From assembly GCA_958430865.1 (NCBI GenBank), contig CAUDNR010001702.1:1-64000 (forward strand): a DNA stretch of 64,000 bases, in the 5' to 3' direction. Source of the stretch: Entrophospora sp. SA101 (taxonomy: Eukaryota; Glomeromycota; Glomeromycetes; Entrophosporales; Entrophosporaceae). The notes below the pieces were generated by a model that had not been told where the DNA came from, made no database searches, and was given only the letters and a program-made list of their open reading frames with translations. Below are positions 22,774 through 36,099 of this stretch, one piece after another (position 1 is the stretch's first letter; each line of letters begins with the position of its first letter). The position numbers and the translations under genes were made by a program.

Positions 22774-23094
22774 AGTATTTACAAAGTAATATGTGCATTG
22801 CTAGCTTTTTTTTTTTTAATTATTAAATTTACATATACTTCTTATTCTTATAATTGATTAAGTAATTAAATAACAAAATAATAATATTTTACCTTAATAA
22901 ATTAAGAAGGAAAAAAATAAATTATGAAATAATAATGAGAAAGTTATCATAATTCAAAAAAACATTTATTTACTTTTTCTTTCTATATAATTTTTCCGAA
23001 TAATAATAATAATAATTAATGATATTGACGACAGATAATATATATTATTAGGTTGATTTAATTAATTAATTTGCTTGCTTGTTTGTTTGTTTGT

Positions 23095-25210
23095 TTACTC
23101 TTCATCATTCATATGATCAAAAAGATAATTTGCTGCCATTTCTTCATTTTTGTCACAAGCAAGATACGCTTCAATTGCAAGTGCTCTATCAAATCCTAAA
23201 GCTTCCAACTACCAAAAAAATATATTTATCATTATTAATATTAATAAAAAAAAACAATAAGGTTGAAAATTGAAAATTGAAATTATTGTTGAAATTATTA
23301 TTTAATTCATTTACCCTGTCAATTGCTTCTTTTTCTTCCTGTGTCACAGAAACATATTGTGGTGGTGGAAGATTGCCCTCACCACCTTCATCCGGTTCTT
23401 GTAAAAGTCTCATAAATGTAGCTTGATTCGAATTTATAAGCTAAACCAAACAATAATTTATTATTATCATTGTTAAGAAAGTAGCGTTAATATATTATAA
23501 ATATGATGATGATATACCTGCAATAATTCAGGATTTTGAGCACCAATCTGTTGGAGTAATGGTTGCAATAAACTTGGATTTTGTTGAACAAATTGTCTTA
23601 AATTTCGAAAATGTGGTTGATTTCTCAAAAAATTCAAATCATCCATATTCCCTCCTCCTTGTCCACCACCACCGCCGCCACCTTGGGTTGCTCTTTGTCT
23701 TTGTTGTTGTAAATTTTGTGCTTGTTGAAAAAGATTTAAATGTTGTGTACCTAATAGATTATATTATATAATTACATTATTAAAATTAATTTTTTATTAT
23801 TTACTTGTTTCTATGTTATAAAAACTTACTTAAATTAGGAGCACTATTGGTACTAGTAGGGTTTGTAACACCTGGTGCTGGCGTAGCAGAAGTAGTATTT
23901 CCGCTTGGGGTATTGGTTGTTGTTGTTGTTGTTGTTGGTGTTGTTGTTGTTGGTGTTGTTTGTGCTGCTGGAGGAGCTGTTGTTCCTGAACTATTATCAA
24001 AATTCTCTGGAATTCCCTATTTTTAAAATTGTTTCAAAAAAAAAATTTATTACAAACAAGTACGTGTATATGTAAAATAAAATAGATATTTTAATTACTA
24101 TAGATATATATACGTACAGTCATAAGATATTCAACAGCCCTGTTTGGATTATTAAAACTTGCCCGCATGGCGCTTACAGCTGATTCACGATCGAATCCCA
24201 TCTCCATCATATATTGAACTGATTTTTCATAATCAGCCCCAGTAACTTTGAATTTTGTAATAATAAAATAATAATTGTTATTATTATAATTAATGGTTAA
24301 TATAAAATCAATCATTAAAAATATTTCAATAAGCAAATAACAATTTCTTTTTCTTTTTTCAATAAATACCTAAAGCATTAGGATTATTGAATAATTCTGA
24401 CATTTGAGAAGCATCAGATGCTGGATTAGATTCTGCTGCACCAGTATCGGCAGTGGTAGTGGTGGTTGTTGTGGTAGCTGGTAATGGTATTGTAGCGGTA
24501 GATGAAGTTTCAGTTGTGACGACAGTGTTAGTAGTGGCTGTTGTAGGCGATGTTGGAAGTTTTACAGCATCTGAAGTTTCGCTAGATTTAGTTGTTGATG
24601 ATGGAGTAGATTGGCGTTTAGATTGTGGCTATAATCATTTATAATCATAATTATGATAATAATAATTAGTAAGGTGACGATAGATGGATGATATTGTCAT
24701 AATAGTGTAGTAATGGTAATAGTAATAGTTATGTTAAAGTAATAATCAATCGGGTAATTTCTAGTCACCTTCGTAACCACGAGCACCATGAAATCTTTTT
24801 CTGTAATATCATATTCTGATAATTTTTTATCATCTGTCAAGATTTTTCCTGTTTAAAAATGATGATGGTGAATTATTTATTTATCGATTGATTTTTGTTA
24901 GATTAAAAAAAAACCAAAATAAAACTTATGCCATAAAGAATATTGTTTAAGTTTTAGGAGGAATACCTGAATAAATAAGTTTTTGGGTAGGAATATCGTA
25001 TTCTTTAATTTCTTGAATCTTCTCTTTAATATTAAGCACCTAAAATGTACAACGTAAAATGAACAATAATGAGTAATAAGAAAGTGGACGTAAGCTAAAT
25101 CAACAACAGTAAAAACAAGATTAATAACGATAAGGTCAACATACTGTATCCTCTAATTCAACATCTAATTGAAATTGATCTTGTTTTAAAGTTTTTATTG
25201 TAATCTTCAT
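23095..25210 (-). CDS. RAD23: UV excision repair protein RAD23, copy B
   Basis: Shuttle factor that brings ubiquitinated proteins to the proteasome and stabilises the XPC/Rad4 damage sensor in nucleotide excision repair. Start codon at 25208-25210, with first exon 25145-25210 and second 24967-25039; in all about eight short exons. Domain order: ubiquitin-like domain ([13 protein letters not shown]... to DFMVLVVTK), a Thr/Ser/Ala-rich linker, UBA1 ([22 protein letters not shown]), a Thr-rich and Gly/Gln-rich linker, XPC-binding domain ([24 protein letters not shown]), and C-terminal UBA2 ([18 protein letters not shown]). This is the complete standard layout and near the usual length. Its neighbour on the left is the dead transposase relic; the 1-kb region on the right separates it from another minus-strand gene. 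Confidence 0.92.
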
Positions 25211-26227
25211 TTTTATTTATATATATATATAATGCTTTAAAAAATATTTATTTATTAAAATTTGATCACAGACTTGAATAATGAAATTAGAAATTGAAAT
25301 ATTTCATTTACTTGATAAAATTTTTTTTAAAATAATATATTAGTGATGACGACTTGTATGATTACGAGTTGAGTTTACGTTTTATGTGTAACAATCATTA
25401 CTACAAATAAGGAAATGATTAAATTTATTTATATTACTATTCACTATATTAAAGCTTGATCATTTCCTGTATCGGGTATCTTTAGAATAATACTTGCCAT
25501 TTTGTCAGAGATATATCACTCGTAAGCCAACACAGATGTTTGACGACTAATTTAAGATGGCTTCAATCATTTTCTCTTTTATTTCTAGACTCTGTGTTAA
25601 TATTGGTTTATGATTTTTCGTTTCTCTGGTAAATCTCATAGGTAAAACTAATAAATATTCTTCAATAGTTTGGTACAATTTATCTGGAGCGACTTTCTCC
25701 CCTTATCCTTTCATACTCTGAAGTATATTTCTCTGAATCACCTATATTAATATTAATATTAATATTAATATAATAATAATAATAAGGGAGGAAAAATGGC
25801 CAAACAGCCAAGCAGTTAAAATGGCCAAAATTTTCCCGATTTTTTTGTCCATTTTGGCCAGATGCTAACACTGTATTAGTTGAGTAGTTATTTATGATTT
25901 TTTTTTATTGTTATAAGTGGTAATGCTAATTTTAATGATGAATATTTTCCAATCGATGTATTAAATTAAACCAGACTAACTATTTAATATTTAATGGTTT
26001 TAGATTATTAACAATAATGATAATTTTGGAGAATAATAAGAATGATATAATAATAATGAAAGAATTCATCTTTTGAATTATGTTATTGACCATATTTTCT
26101 GGATCTCTAGATACAGTGGATATTACCATTGTAACCAATATATGTCCATTATATCATTTCCATTTTTTAATGATTAATGAATAAAATATTGTATACAAAT
26201 ATAAATATACACACAAAAATTACTAAA
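25211..26227. other. Intergenic region with hairpin and coding relic, copy B
   Basis: Contains the RAD23 promoter, a minus-strand relic at about 25560-25700 (GEKVAPDK..., TIEEYLLVLP) distantly similar to the ORF at 6805-7080, an ATT repeat near 25745-25790, and a 10-bp perfect inverted repeat TGGCCAAAAT/ATTTTGGCCA (25822-25831 and 25851-25860) that could form a hairpin or be the end of a lost DNA transposon. Confidence 0.4.
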
Positions 26228-27710
26228 TCAAGATTTAGAATCTAAATCAGATGAATGAACATTATTAAATGGTGGTAATTGTGGATGAGTTGGTGAATGA
26301 AGTTTTGAAAATGACAAGGAATCAACAGGAGATAATGATTTTTGTTTAATAATTTGTTGATTATTATTATCATCATCACCATCATCACCATCACCATTGT
26401 TATTATTACTATTATTATCACTATTACAATGATGATGATTAGATATATTAGCATTTCTAGGTTTTAACACATTCATGAATTTTTTTGCATAATGATTATC
26501 TTCTTGATTTCTTTGAACTTTAGCCCTTAATGCTTCCATAACATATTCATGATCAACTTCATTATTATTATCAGTGCGTTTATTGCTAATTGCACTATTT
26601 GGACTTTGTAAATAATGATGGTGATTTAAAGGGGATGCTGAATGATGAGAATATTCTATACCACTATTAGGAATTGAAAATGATTGATGATTATTCGTAA
26701 CAGTTGGTGATGAAGAAATGGTTGGGAATGAAGGAATAGATAGTGTAAGTGAAGGTCTTTGATTCGTAGTGATGGCAGCACTACTACTAGCAGTATTATC
26801 AGTATTATTATTATCATATGATGATGATATATGATTATGTACAAGATTATTGTTGTTATAATTGTTATCTGATCGTGGGGGTGAAAGGCATGTGGTAGTA
26901 GCACTTGTAGGTAGAGTATTAGAGAAATGAGAACCTGAAATAATTATATTTTGAGAGTGAGTGAATGAACGAGTAATGAATGACTGATAATAATAATGAG
27001 AATAATGAGAAGATTTAATTTACCTAATGGCTGTGGAATAATATCTGGAGATTTACTTTTATTTCATGTAATAAAAATTATTAATTAATTAGTAATTAAA
27101 TAAAGATATTGATATTGATATCGATCATATAATACATACACATTAAAGTTACTACTAGTAGTTGAAGATGCATTATTTATTATTGCTATTAAATTTATAT
27201 AAACTTGTGTTAGTAAAAAATATTAATATTATTTATCCTTTTTTATTATTATTGCTAATACTGCTATACATTATTATTATTATTATCATTATTATTATTA
27301 TTATCATTATTATTATTATTATCATTATTATTATTATTACATGGTGCTCCTGTGAAAATTGTGGGTAGTTTCTTTTGTTCTCTCAACATTTCTAAATCAA
27401 CTTGTCTGTGTTGCAGTCTAAACCTTTCAGCTTTACATTTTTCTTCTTCAGCTCTTCTCTATAACATTTTTTTTTGATTACCAAGTAAATTATATTTGTT
27501 TAATAAAATAATAAAATATATTTTTCCATTTTCTATTTTTGATATTGAGAAAATAAAACTTGCCTTATCTTCTTGAGCTTTTGCTACTAAAATTAGTTTT
27601 AGTAAATCATTGTCTTCACGATATGTATCTAATATTTCACGAAGGGTTATATCTGTTTTCGTAATTATTTGAGCTAGCGTAGGATAAGAATAAACAGACT
27701 GTTCTGGCAT
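26228..27710 (-). CDS. Conserved Asn-rich fungal protein, copy B
   Basis: Function unknown. About five exons, from ATG at 27708-27710 to the stop at 26228. The N-terminal exon (27564-27710) encodes a helical segment EILDTYREDNDLLKLILVAK. The first intron, 27459-27563, has a GC donor (AAG|GCAAGT) and AG acceptor. The next exon is a charged helix (RRAEEEKCKAERFRLQHRQV), then an Asn/Asp tract encoded by an AAT repeat, a Ser/Thr/Pro/His-rich middle, the motif HEYVMEALRAKVQRNQED and an Asn/Asp-rich tail. The two helices and the EALRAKVQRN motif look like the conserved parts; the rest appears disordered. It is divergent from HIR1, whose start codon is 221 bp away, so the two share a promoter region. 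Middle exon borders are uncertain. Confidence 0.65.
27266..27340. repeat. ATT/AAT trinucleotide repeat in coding sequence, copy B
   Basis: ATT units with regular ATC interruptions. On the minus strand this encodes a patterned NNNND tract of the Asn-rich gene. Confidence 0.75.
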
Positions 27711-27931
27711 ATTGTTTTATTTTTTTTTAGAATCATATAATTATTTATTATTTATATATTCACATTTTCAAATTCCATTTTTGTGATACTAACACTAACA
27801 CTGATACATAGCAGATCTCAAATGTATCCCATACTTTACTTTTTTAAAAAAGTAAACAATAATTAAAATCTTGAATTTTTTTTTTTAAAGTTTTTTTTGC
27901 TGATAAAAAAATTTTTTAATACATAAAAATA
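27711..27931. promoter_or_regulatory. Bidirectional promoter, Asn-rich gene / HIR1, copy B
   Basis: The 221-bp spacer between two divergent start codons. It contains T and A runs and a TTTACTTTTTTAAAAAAGTAAA palindrome-like core near 27836-27857. No other gene fits. Confidence 0.45.
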
Positions 27932-30900
27932 ATGCAAATTCTAAAACCAGAGTGGCTTGCTCATTTTGGTAAATTTTTTTTGATTTTTAGATTTTAATTT
28001 TTTTAAAAAACAATAATAATTCCCTCAAATTTTTTTAAAAAAAGATGATAAAGGGCAAAGGACTATAATTTTTACATTACATGTACATCCTGATGGATCA
28101 AGGATAGCGACTGGAGGACTTGGTATAATATCTTTTATTAAAGATGTTGATTGATTAAACCTTGTTTTGATTGATTTAAGGCTGTATGACTAACCTTTTT
28201 TTTGAATATGTGTTTTTAGATAACACAATAAAATTATGGAGTACTGAAGCAATAATGAATCCAAATACAACTTCTCCAAAATTATTATGTACATTAGGAA
28301 TTCATACTGGTCAATATTAATGATTATATCTATATATAGAAGAAAGTAAAAAAAGCTATAAATTTAGGATCACGATGATAATTATATATATACCTTTTTT
28401 ACACATATATGAAACATAGGATCAGTACTCTGTGTTAGATGGTCTAATCGTAATGGACATTTTTTTGCATCAGGATCTGATGATGACCTCATCCTTATAT
28501 GGCAATTAGATGCGTGAGTTTTTTTTGGGGGAAAAATAATAAGAAATATTTAAATATTTAAATATTAAATTATTTGACGATTAGAGCTGCAGTTAGTTGG
28601 GGAGGCGGTAGTACTTTTGGAAGCGGTGAACAAAATATCGAAGTTTGGAAACCAATTAGACGTTTAGCTGGTCATGAATCAGGTAAAGAAAATCTATCCT
28701 TTGAATAATATTTATCTTTACTTGTAACAGTTCAAAAAATTTATGATTTTTTTTTTGGGGAAATGAAGATGTAGCAGATTTATCTTGGTCACCTGATAAT
28801 ACATATTTGGCTTCCTGTGGATTTGATAGTACAGTTTATATATGGAATTGTCAAACTTCTGGTGAATAGCAATCTATAAAATAAATATTTTTAAAGAAAA
28901 AATTTTATATTCATAAACTTTTATCATTTGAAAAGAGAGACTACATAAACTGGAAGGTCATAGTGCTTTTGTAAAAGGTGTTTCATGGGATCCTATCGGT
29001 GAATACTTGGCTACACAGGTATTTGATAATTAAATTTATTATACACATGTCAATCATTATTAATTATTAATATTATTACTAGGCTGATGACAAATCAGTT
29101 AAGATTTGGCGAACTAGTGATTGGAAAGTTCAGACAGAAATAAATGAACCATTTTTAAATTCTCCCATAACAACTTTCTTTAGCAGATTAAGGCACTAAT
29201 TTTCATTTCATTTCATTTATTTATCTATTGTTAAAAATACTTTATCATAAAATTTCTAATTTAATATTAATGGATTCGTTATTTAGTTGGTCACCAGAAG
29301 GTTCTCATCTAGCAATTCCTAATGCTTGTCAGGGGTCTGTGCCTGTTGCAATAGCTCTCCGTAGAGATGAATGGAAAATCGATGTTTCAATGATTGGCCA
29401 CGAATCTCCAACAGAAGTTGTTGTAAGTATCATTGTATATGTATGAATATATAGTAAATAGTAATATATTAACTAAAATTTCAAGGGGGAAATTATAATT
29501 TGATAAAAATTTTTATTTTTTAAAAAAGTGTTTTAGTCCAATTCTTTATCATATTCGAGATCAAGATCGTGGAACCATTGTTGGTGGTGTTTGTGCAATT
29601 GGAAGTCAAGATCATGGTGTATCCATTTGGGCAACATCTTCTTCTCACCCATTATTAGTCTTTAAACAATTATTCACACATTGTATCTTAGATTTATCGT
29701 GGTCACCTGATGGAAGATTTCTTTTTGCTTGTTCATATGATGGAACTGCCACAATACTGGAATTTAAAAAAAATCAATTTGGTGAACCATTGAAACCTGA
29801 AGAACAAGAAAGAATTTTATCGAAACATGGTTACAAACCAAAAGAACCAGTAATTATTGAAAATACTACTCAACTTGCTATGGAAGAAGAGAATGCAATA
29901 TCAAAAAAAATAATTTCCTCTTCTAGAATAGCAGCTTTAATGGGTGGTGATCAAATCTTATCACAATCTACTCTATCGTCACAAACATCGCATATGTCAG
30001 ATTTATCATCACATAAACCAACTACAACAATACTCCAACAAAACCAACTACCATCTTCCTCCTCCTCTTCTTCTCCGTCATCATCATCACCTTCTCCGCA
30101 TACAGAATTAGAAATTGATCACATGAATGACGAAAATAACAGTACCCAACAAACTGATAAAGCTTCACAAATGCAAATCTCAAATGATTCTTCTTCTGCT
30201 CAATCTTCTAATCAAGTGGCAACAGCAACAATAATACCTCCTTCTTCTTCTTCCAATAATATCACCACAACTAAACCTGTAAATCAGATCCAACAACACA
30301 TTACGATTACAAAAGATGGTAAAAAACGTATTCAACCCAATTTTTTAAGAAGGTATTAAATAAATAAATATATTATAGATACTTATTTCTCAAATAATAA
30401 TATTAATTATAACCACTGAAAAAATTTTGTAATTTTTTACTCTTCCTATTCTTCTTTAGTACAAGCTCTTACACAGGTCCTTCACCATTCTTTAGTACCT
30501 CGTCTTCTTCATTTTCGGAAGTTACTACGAACATTAATATTTCATCAACATCATCAAATAATTTCAATCCGCTAACAAATCCCGATATTGATCCACCAAA
30601 TCGTGAAATAAGTATGGAAACTCTACCGCTTGTTTTCATAGGAACTAAAAGAAAAGAATCTGCAATTTCAGATTCTAGTAATAATACAGCCAATGCCAAT
30701 GCTTCACCGAACAAAAGGCCAGCATTACTTCCTGCTGCTGGTGGTAGTGGTAAAGTGAATGGTGAAATACAAAATCTATCAACAACAATAACATCATCAC
30801 CATCAAGACTAAATAACAATAATACAAGGCCATCAATGATAACTCCATCAGTTGTCACGTCACAAGTTCGATTGTCTTCTCATAAAGTCAAAGATTATCT

Positions 30901-32374
30901 TTCCAAAGATTTATCTGAATTTAAAGCTCTTAAAGTTGAATGTCATAATAACCATCAAGGTAAAGTTCTTTTTAAAAGAAAAGAATATATATTGCGCATG
31001 TATATATAGCATGTATTATTATATATATAATTATCCCTATTAGGTCTTTCAAGAATCGTTTGTTCTCTTAATAAAATAAATCTTTGGAGTGATATTGTTC
31101 CAAATGCAGTAACGCTAATTGCTGGTAATGATAAGTATGTTGCTATTGGATGTGAAAATGCTAGTGTTATAATATATGATCACAGTGGTTTAAGGTAATC
31201 GATTTTGGTTGAGGTGTTTGATAATCTATCTGTGCTATATTAATTTTTTTGCCCAATAAATACTTTTTTTTTTATGATAGATTACTACCTAATATCAGAC
31301 TTGACTCAGCTGCATCATATATATTGATGTCAAGAGAATATTTATTATGTTTATCTCAAACTGGAATAGTTAATGTTTGGTGAATAGTTTAATCATAGTA
31401 ATAATATGTTTTTGAAATACATCAATTAATTATTTTATTTTTATTTAATAGGAAATTACCAAAATTAGAGTCAGTAGTATCATCTGTTTCTATAACGCCT
31501 ATTATTCAACCATCCAGTTTATCATCAGCAGATTTTCATTATGCATCGATTGAAAGAGTATTTATCAGACCTAATGGGGTACCAATACTAATGACTGATA
31601 CTAACGAAGCATGGTGTTATCACCTTAGTGCAAAAGCATGGATACAGATTTATGATCCACGCTACTCATCAAAAGAAATGAAAACTTCCACAGAAGGGTA
31701 CGGTAATGATCCAAGGAGAATATTGAATTCAATAGAACAAATTGCGAGAAATAAAGGTGGTAATTATGGTACATTGTCGTATTTGGCTCAGGGTGAAAGT
31801 AAACTTGGACATTTGTATAATCAATTGCTGGCGGCTGAATTGGTTAATTCACCTAACGAATATAAGAAAATTTTGTTAAATTATGCTCAAGCGTTGGCTG
31901 ATGTTGGCAACGAAGAGAGGATAAATATACTCTGCTCAAGACTTTTAGGCCCATTAGATAATGTTGGGTACAGTAATAACAATATCATCATTAATTTTTT
32001 ATTTGTTTTCGTTTAACCTATTATTGTTAATTGTTTATCTATTGTTAGTGCAAACAGTGCAAACAGTGCAAATTGGGATCCTTTTGTAGCAGTAAGCGAT
32101 ACACAAACATATCTATTTATTTATTTGTTCATTTATTACTAATATATTTACTCCTAATAACATTCTATTTAATAGGGGATGTCCAAACATGAATTATTAA
32201 AAGATGTATTGGCTATTTTATGTAAAGATCAAATAAAATTTTAAATTTTGGGATTTTTCAATTCTCTAAAACTGACTATATATTTGTTTTATACATTTAG
32301 CCACTAATCGATCTCTACAAAAAATCATTCAAGAATATTCTCAGACACTATTCAGATTTACAAATGGAGATTAG
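27932..32374 (+). CDS. HIR1: Histone regulator HIR1/HIRA, copy B
   Basis: Subunit of the HIR histone chaperone complex, which deposits H3-H4 independently of replication and represses histone genes. Start [12 protein letters not shown] matches the family; about 17 exons (for example 27932-27968, 28045-28122, 28420-28516, 29083-29192, 29287-29422, 29529-30352). N-terminal WD40 propeller: [77 protein letters not shown]. Then the B-domain-like region ([19 protein letters not shown]), a Ser/Thr/Asn-rich linker, and the C-terminal Hira domain ([21 protein letters not shown]... to [14 protein letters not shown]), ending FRFTNGD. One intron, 29193-29286, uses a GC donor. Complete and in frame. Confidence 0.92.
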
Positions 32375-33185
32375 TTAGCGTAAGAAAAAAAATTAATTAC
32401 GTAAAAAAATTTTTGATTTTTTTTTTGGTACTTATATAAATAAATAAACAGATTGACAATCATAAAAATAATTTAATCATGTCCATGTGACCTCGCTTTT
32501 CTGCTTACCATAAAAAGCCTCTATTGATTTTTCTTTTCGTATTAGTATTAATATTAATAATATACTTTTATAGGCATTTGGAACATCCGATTTTCGTTCT
32601 TTTCAATAACCAATTATATAATCATCTAAATCATCTAAATGAAATTGTTTTTAAATTCCGATAAATGTTCCGATTAAAAAATTATCCCAACGATTAATTT
32701 AAATAAATTAGTAAATAAATAAATAAATCACAATGAAATATTATTGATATTGATAATTGATGATGATAATGAGAGTTTGGATTTATTCTTTTATAAACAA
32801 CAATTAGCTTTTTCAATCAACTTCTTTCTTACACTAACATGCTTTTTATGTGTAACTTCTAATGTTTCACGATCTCTAGCTCTACCAATTGAAACCCAAC
32901 AAATTACTTGATAATAATAAACAATAATATATAATAATAATATAAACAATAATAATAATAGTAATATTAAAAGATTTTTTTTTTTCTTCTCTCCCTCCTT
33001 CTTTATTTCTATTATTAATTGTTATATATTATCGCTTCACTTCTGCTTATTTGTCTATTTAAAAAAAATCTTACAAAAAAAAAAAAACCCAAAAAAAAAT
33101 AAATTTTCTCCCTTTTATATTGTTTCTATTTTCATCATATAAGTATATCGTCATCATCATTATAAATATTCATTCTCTTATATAC

Positions 33186-33219
<34 letters not shown>

Positions 33220-33725
33220 TAAATACCTCTTTTTGAAACGAGGAAAAAAAAATTCTTTTTTAATTTCTGTTAACGATATAATTTTAAATATTTTACATAC
33301 ACACACACACACATATATATATTGTATATTATTACAAACATCACATATTCACAATTAATCTTCCTTCCACGCACGCTAACTTGCATATCTCTAACAACAT
33401 ATTCCACAACATCTTTAGCAACATCTTTAACATCACTTTTAAAATTCCATTTAGCATTTACAACCATCTATAAATATATAAATATATTATTTCTTGTTAA
33501 ATATTTTGTTTTCTATAGATTATTTTTATATTGTTTTTTTTATAAATATATAAATATTTTCTTACATATAGACAATTTTAATTTTATTATTGTTTAATAT
33601 AATAAATAAAATTATCATATATTATCATATATTAAAAAAAATTCTCCACTCATCTCACAAAAAAAACTTATACATATAATATAGATTTTCTTTATAAAAT
33701 TTCCTATAACAATATCAATAACAAA
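32375..33725. other. Intergenic region downstream of HIR1, upstream of the poly-Gln gene
   Basis: Mostly AT-rich, with A/T runs, a TA repeat near 33183-33208 and a CA/TA repeat near 33298-33320. The part to 32748 equals the end of the window in copy C. A possible small minus-strand gene is listed separately. Confidence 0.4.
32806..33467 (-). CDS. Possible small two-exon gene, product unknown
   Basis: Two minus-strand stretches without stops look coding. The first (33345-33467) starts MVVNAKWNFKSDVKDVAKDV and continues VVEYVVRDMQVSVRGRK. The second (32806-32905) reads ICWVSIGRARDRETLEVTHK, then KHVSVRKKLIEKA. Codon choice and charge pattern are gene-like and unlike the surrounding T/A runs. 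I could not find splice sites that join the two in a clean phase, so the structure is tentative. It would be divergent from the poly-Gln gene at 33726. Confidence 0.3.
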
Positions 33726-35365
33726 ATGACATTATTTTATACTTCTCAACAACAACAACAACAACAAAATCATAACATTCATGGTGGAAATTTAAACAAC
33801 ATTACTCAAAGAACCTCACCTACAACAACCACCTCTATTGCGACCTCTGAATCTACCTTAAACATGTCTTCTGCTGCTGGTGGTGAGGCAACTTCTGCCA
33901 ATGCTGCTACTACTGTTACTACATCCGCTACAACGAACTTAGTTGCTGCTTCAACCACACCCACTACAACTGATTTGCCGGATATCATTGCACCATTTCC
34001 AAAGAAATTTTTATATGCTTATGCTGGTCATTTATTAAACAACGGCAACAATAATAACTTTATTTCTACCCAGGTTGCACCTACTGCTGCCAATGCTAAT
34101 AATATCAATGATCAATCACTATTGACTACTTCATCTTTATTGCAATTACAACTACAACATCAACAACAACATCAACAATTACAACAACAATTGCAGCAGC
34201 AGAAATTGCAATTACAGCAAATTCAACAAAAAATGACTTCCCATACTACCACCACTACAGCTCCAACCACAGACGTTACTAATGATAGTCCTTGGGGTCT
34301 TTCTGCTGTGCAGGAGGATAGTGAAGATGATAACCTCAACAACAACATTAATAATAATGGTGACACCTTGGAATCAATGTAAGTGATTATTTTTTTTTTG
34401 CGATTTATTATGATTTGTTTCAATGATAAATCAACAGTCACTAAATTCTAATATTTAATCTTTGTATAATTAGGTCTGATGAGGCTCTTGCATGTGCAGA
34501 ATTGATGGAAATCATGGGCAATTCTAGTCGTGGATCCAGTAGACCTGTTTCTTTGTCTGGATCACCTGATCGCTTTAGTAGTAGCACTATCAACAGTAGT
34601 AATATTAGTAATATTAATAAAAAATTTATCATGAAGAGTACTACTAAATCAATGGAAGAGTTGAAGATCAGCGATAATAAAAATAATATTATTAATGATT
34701 TTTATGATGACAATGATAGAAATGAAAATATCGTTACCGCTAATGTTAGTAATAGTTACGATGAATTGAAAGCAATTGAAATTGAAAAGATGCGTCAAAG
34801 ACCGTTTACAATTTCTACATCCACTTTAAATGCTTCTTCTTCCTCCACATCTGGATCAACAACAACGTCACCCACAACGATTCGTCCAAGTCGTCTTGCA
34901 GTTGATAATTCCCATTTATTATTTGGTTCATCACCAATTACTCGTGCCCATAACCCATTACCAATGGACTCGTACTTTTCTCCAACTAAGCAACGTTCTA
35001 AACAATTTCCACATAATCATAATCAACAACAACTTTTAAGACCAACTAGTCTTTACCAAACGAATAATTATTACTACGACAACAACAACAAGAATGATAG
35101 TGGTATTGAAGGAGAAACTAATTTCTATGATGGTGATCTTAATAATGAAAATGCTGCTAGTGATATTACCAAAGTTGGTGGTATTAGTAGAATGATTAAT
35201 AATCTTAATGATAATTCGTTTGAAAATGTTTCTAAAATTCCTCATAATTTGTCCAAAGCATCTAAAACTGCAATTTTCATGAGTATTTCTGAAGGTGGAA
35301 GACGTCGATCATTGTCTGTCGGAAGTGCTGGGCTCAAAACTGGTAGTAAAATAATTGGTTGTTAA
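33726..35365 (+). CDS. Poly-Gln/Asn/Ser-rich protein, function unknown
   Basis: Two exons, 33726-34378 and 34474-35365, with a 95-nt GTAAGT...TAG intron; 514 residues. The N-terminus starts MTLFYTSQ with a short Gln run, then a Thr/Ala/Ser-rich part, the segment LPDIIAPFPKKFLYAYAGHL, a long Gln/His/Leu tract and an acidic stretch (VQEDSEDDNLNN). After the intron come MSDEALACAELMEIMG, MKSTTKSMEELK, YDELKAIEIEKMRQRPFTIS, RAHNPLPMDSYFSPTKQRSK and a C-terminal basic serine cluster GRRRSLSVGSAGLKTGSK. The RRRSLS and SPTKQR motifs resemble kinase target sites. No membrane segment or enzyme motif. Could be a regulatory or RNA/cytoskeleton-associated scaffold; I do not recognise the family. Confidence 0.7.
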
Positions 35366-35731
35366 ATATAAGAATTGTAATTATTATAATTGTGGGGTAA
35401 AATTTTTTATTTTATTTAGTTTTAGCAATAGTTTTTAATTTATCTGGTAGTGCAGTAGTTTTCTTTTCTTCTTTATAATTATTTGTATATAATTTTCTCT
35501 ATTTTTTTTTTAATTGCACATAATTTTTCTTTTTCATTATATATTATTACTTTACATATTTTTTTTTATATAATTTTATATATTTTTTTCGCTAGTAGAT
35601 TGTACACACACAAAAAATATATATATATTAAAAATTTAAAAATTTAAAAAATAAAATTTATCCTAGTAATCTTAATAATAATTGTTAGCTTATAAAATTT
35701 TCTTTATTTTTTCATATCATTAATGTATTAT

Positions 35732-35737
<6 letters not shown>

Positions 35738-35792
<55 letters not shown>

Positions 35793-35810
35793 CAATAATA
35801 ATTGTTTAAT
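35738..35810. repeat. (AAT)n microsatellite
   Basis: About two dozen AAT units, turning into AAC units at the right end. Non-coding. Confidence 0.9.
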
Positions 35811-36099
35811 AATTGTTATTCAAAAATGTAATATGTGAGACAGACCAAGCAAAGTGAAGATAGCAATAATAATAATAATCACCAAATGATCGGTAAGTCT
35901 TCAAGTATTTGCTTTTAATCAATGCTTTTTATTCATATAATTTTCTTGGTCTTCTTAAGATTTTTCAATCCTATAATTAGTCCTCCAAATGTTAGCAAAT
36001 TTAGCATCAATAAACTAACCAATAAAACAATCAAAATTATTCTTTCCTTTCCGTGTTTAACAATCAGTCAGTTGCTCTTTGGTTTTAATGGATTCATTG

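Noticed and set aside
27162..27368. Plus-strand poly-Ile ORF (also 58414)
   Set aside because: It is the antisense reading of the AAT repeat encoding Asn in the minus-strand gene.
30469..30858. Minus-strand 129-residue ORF opposite HIR1 (also 61721)
   Set aside because: Antisense shadow of the HIR1 Ser/Asn-rich linker exon.
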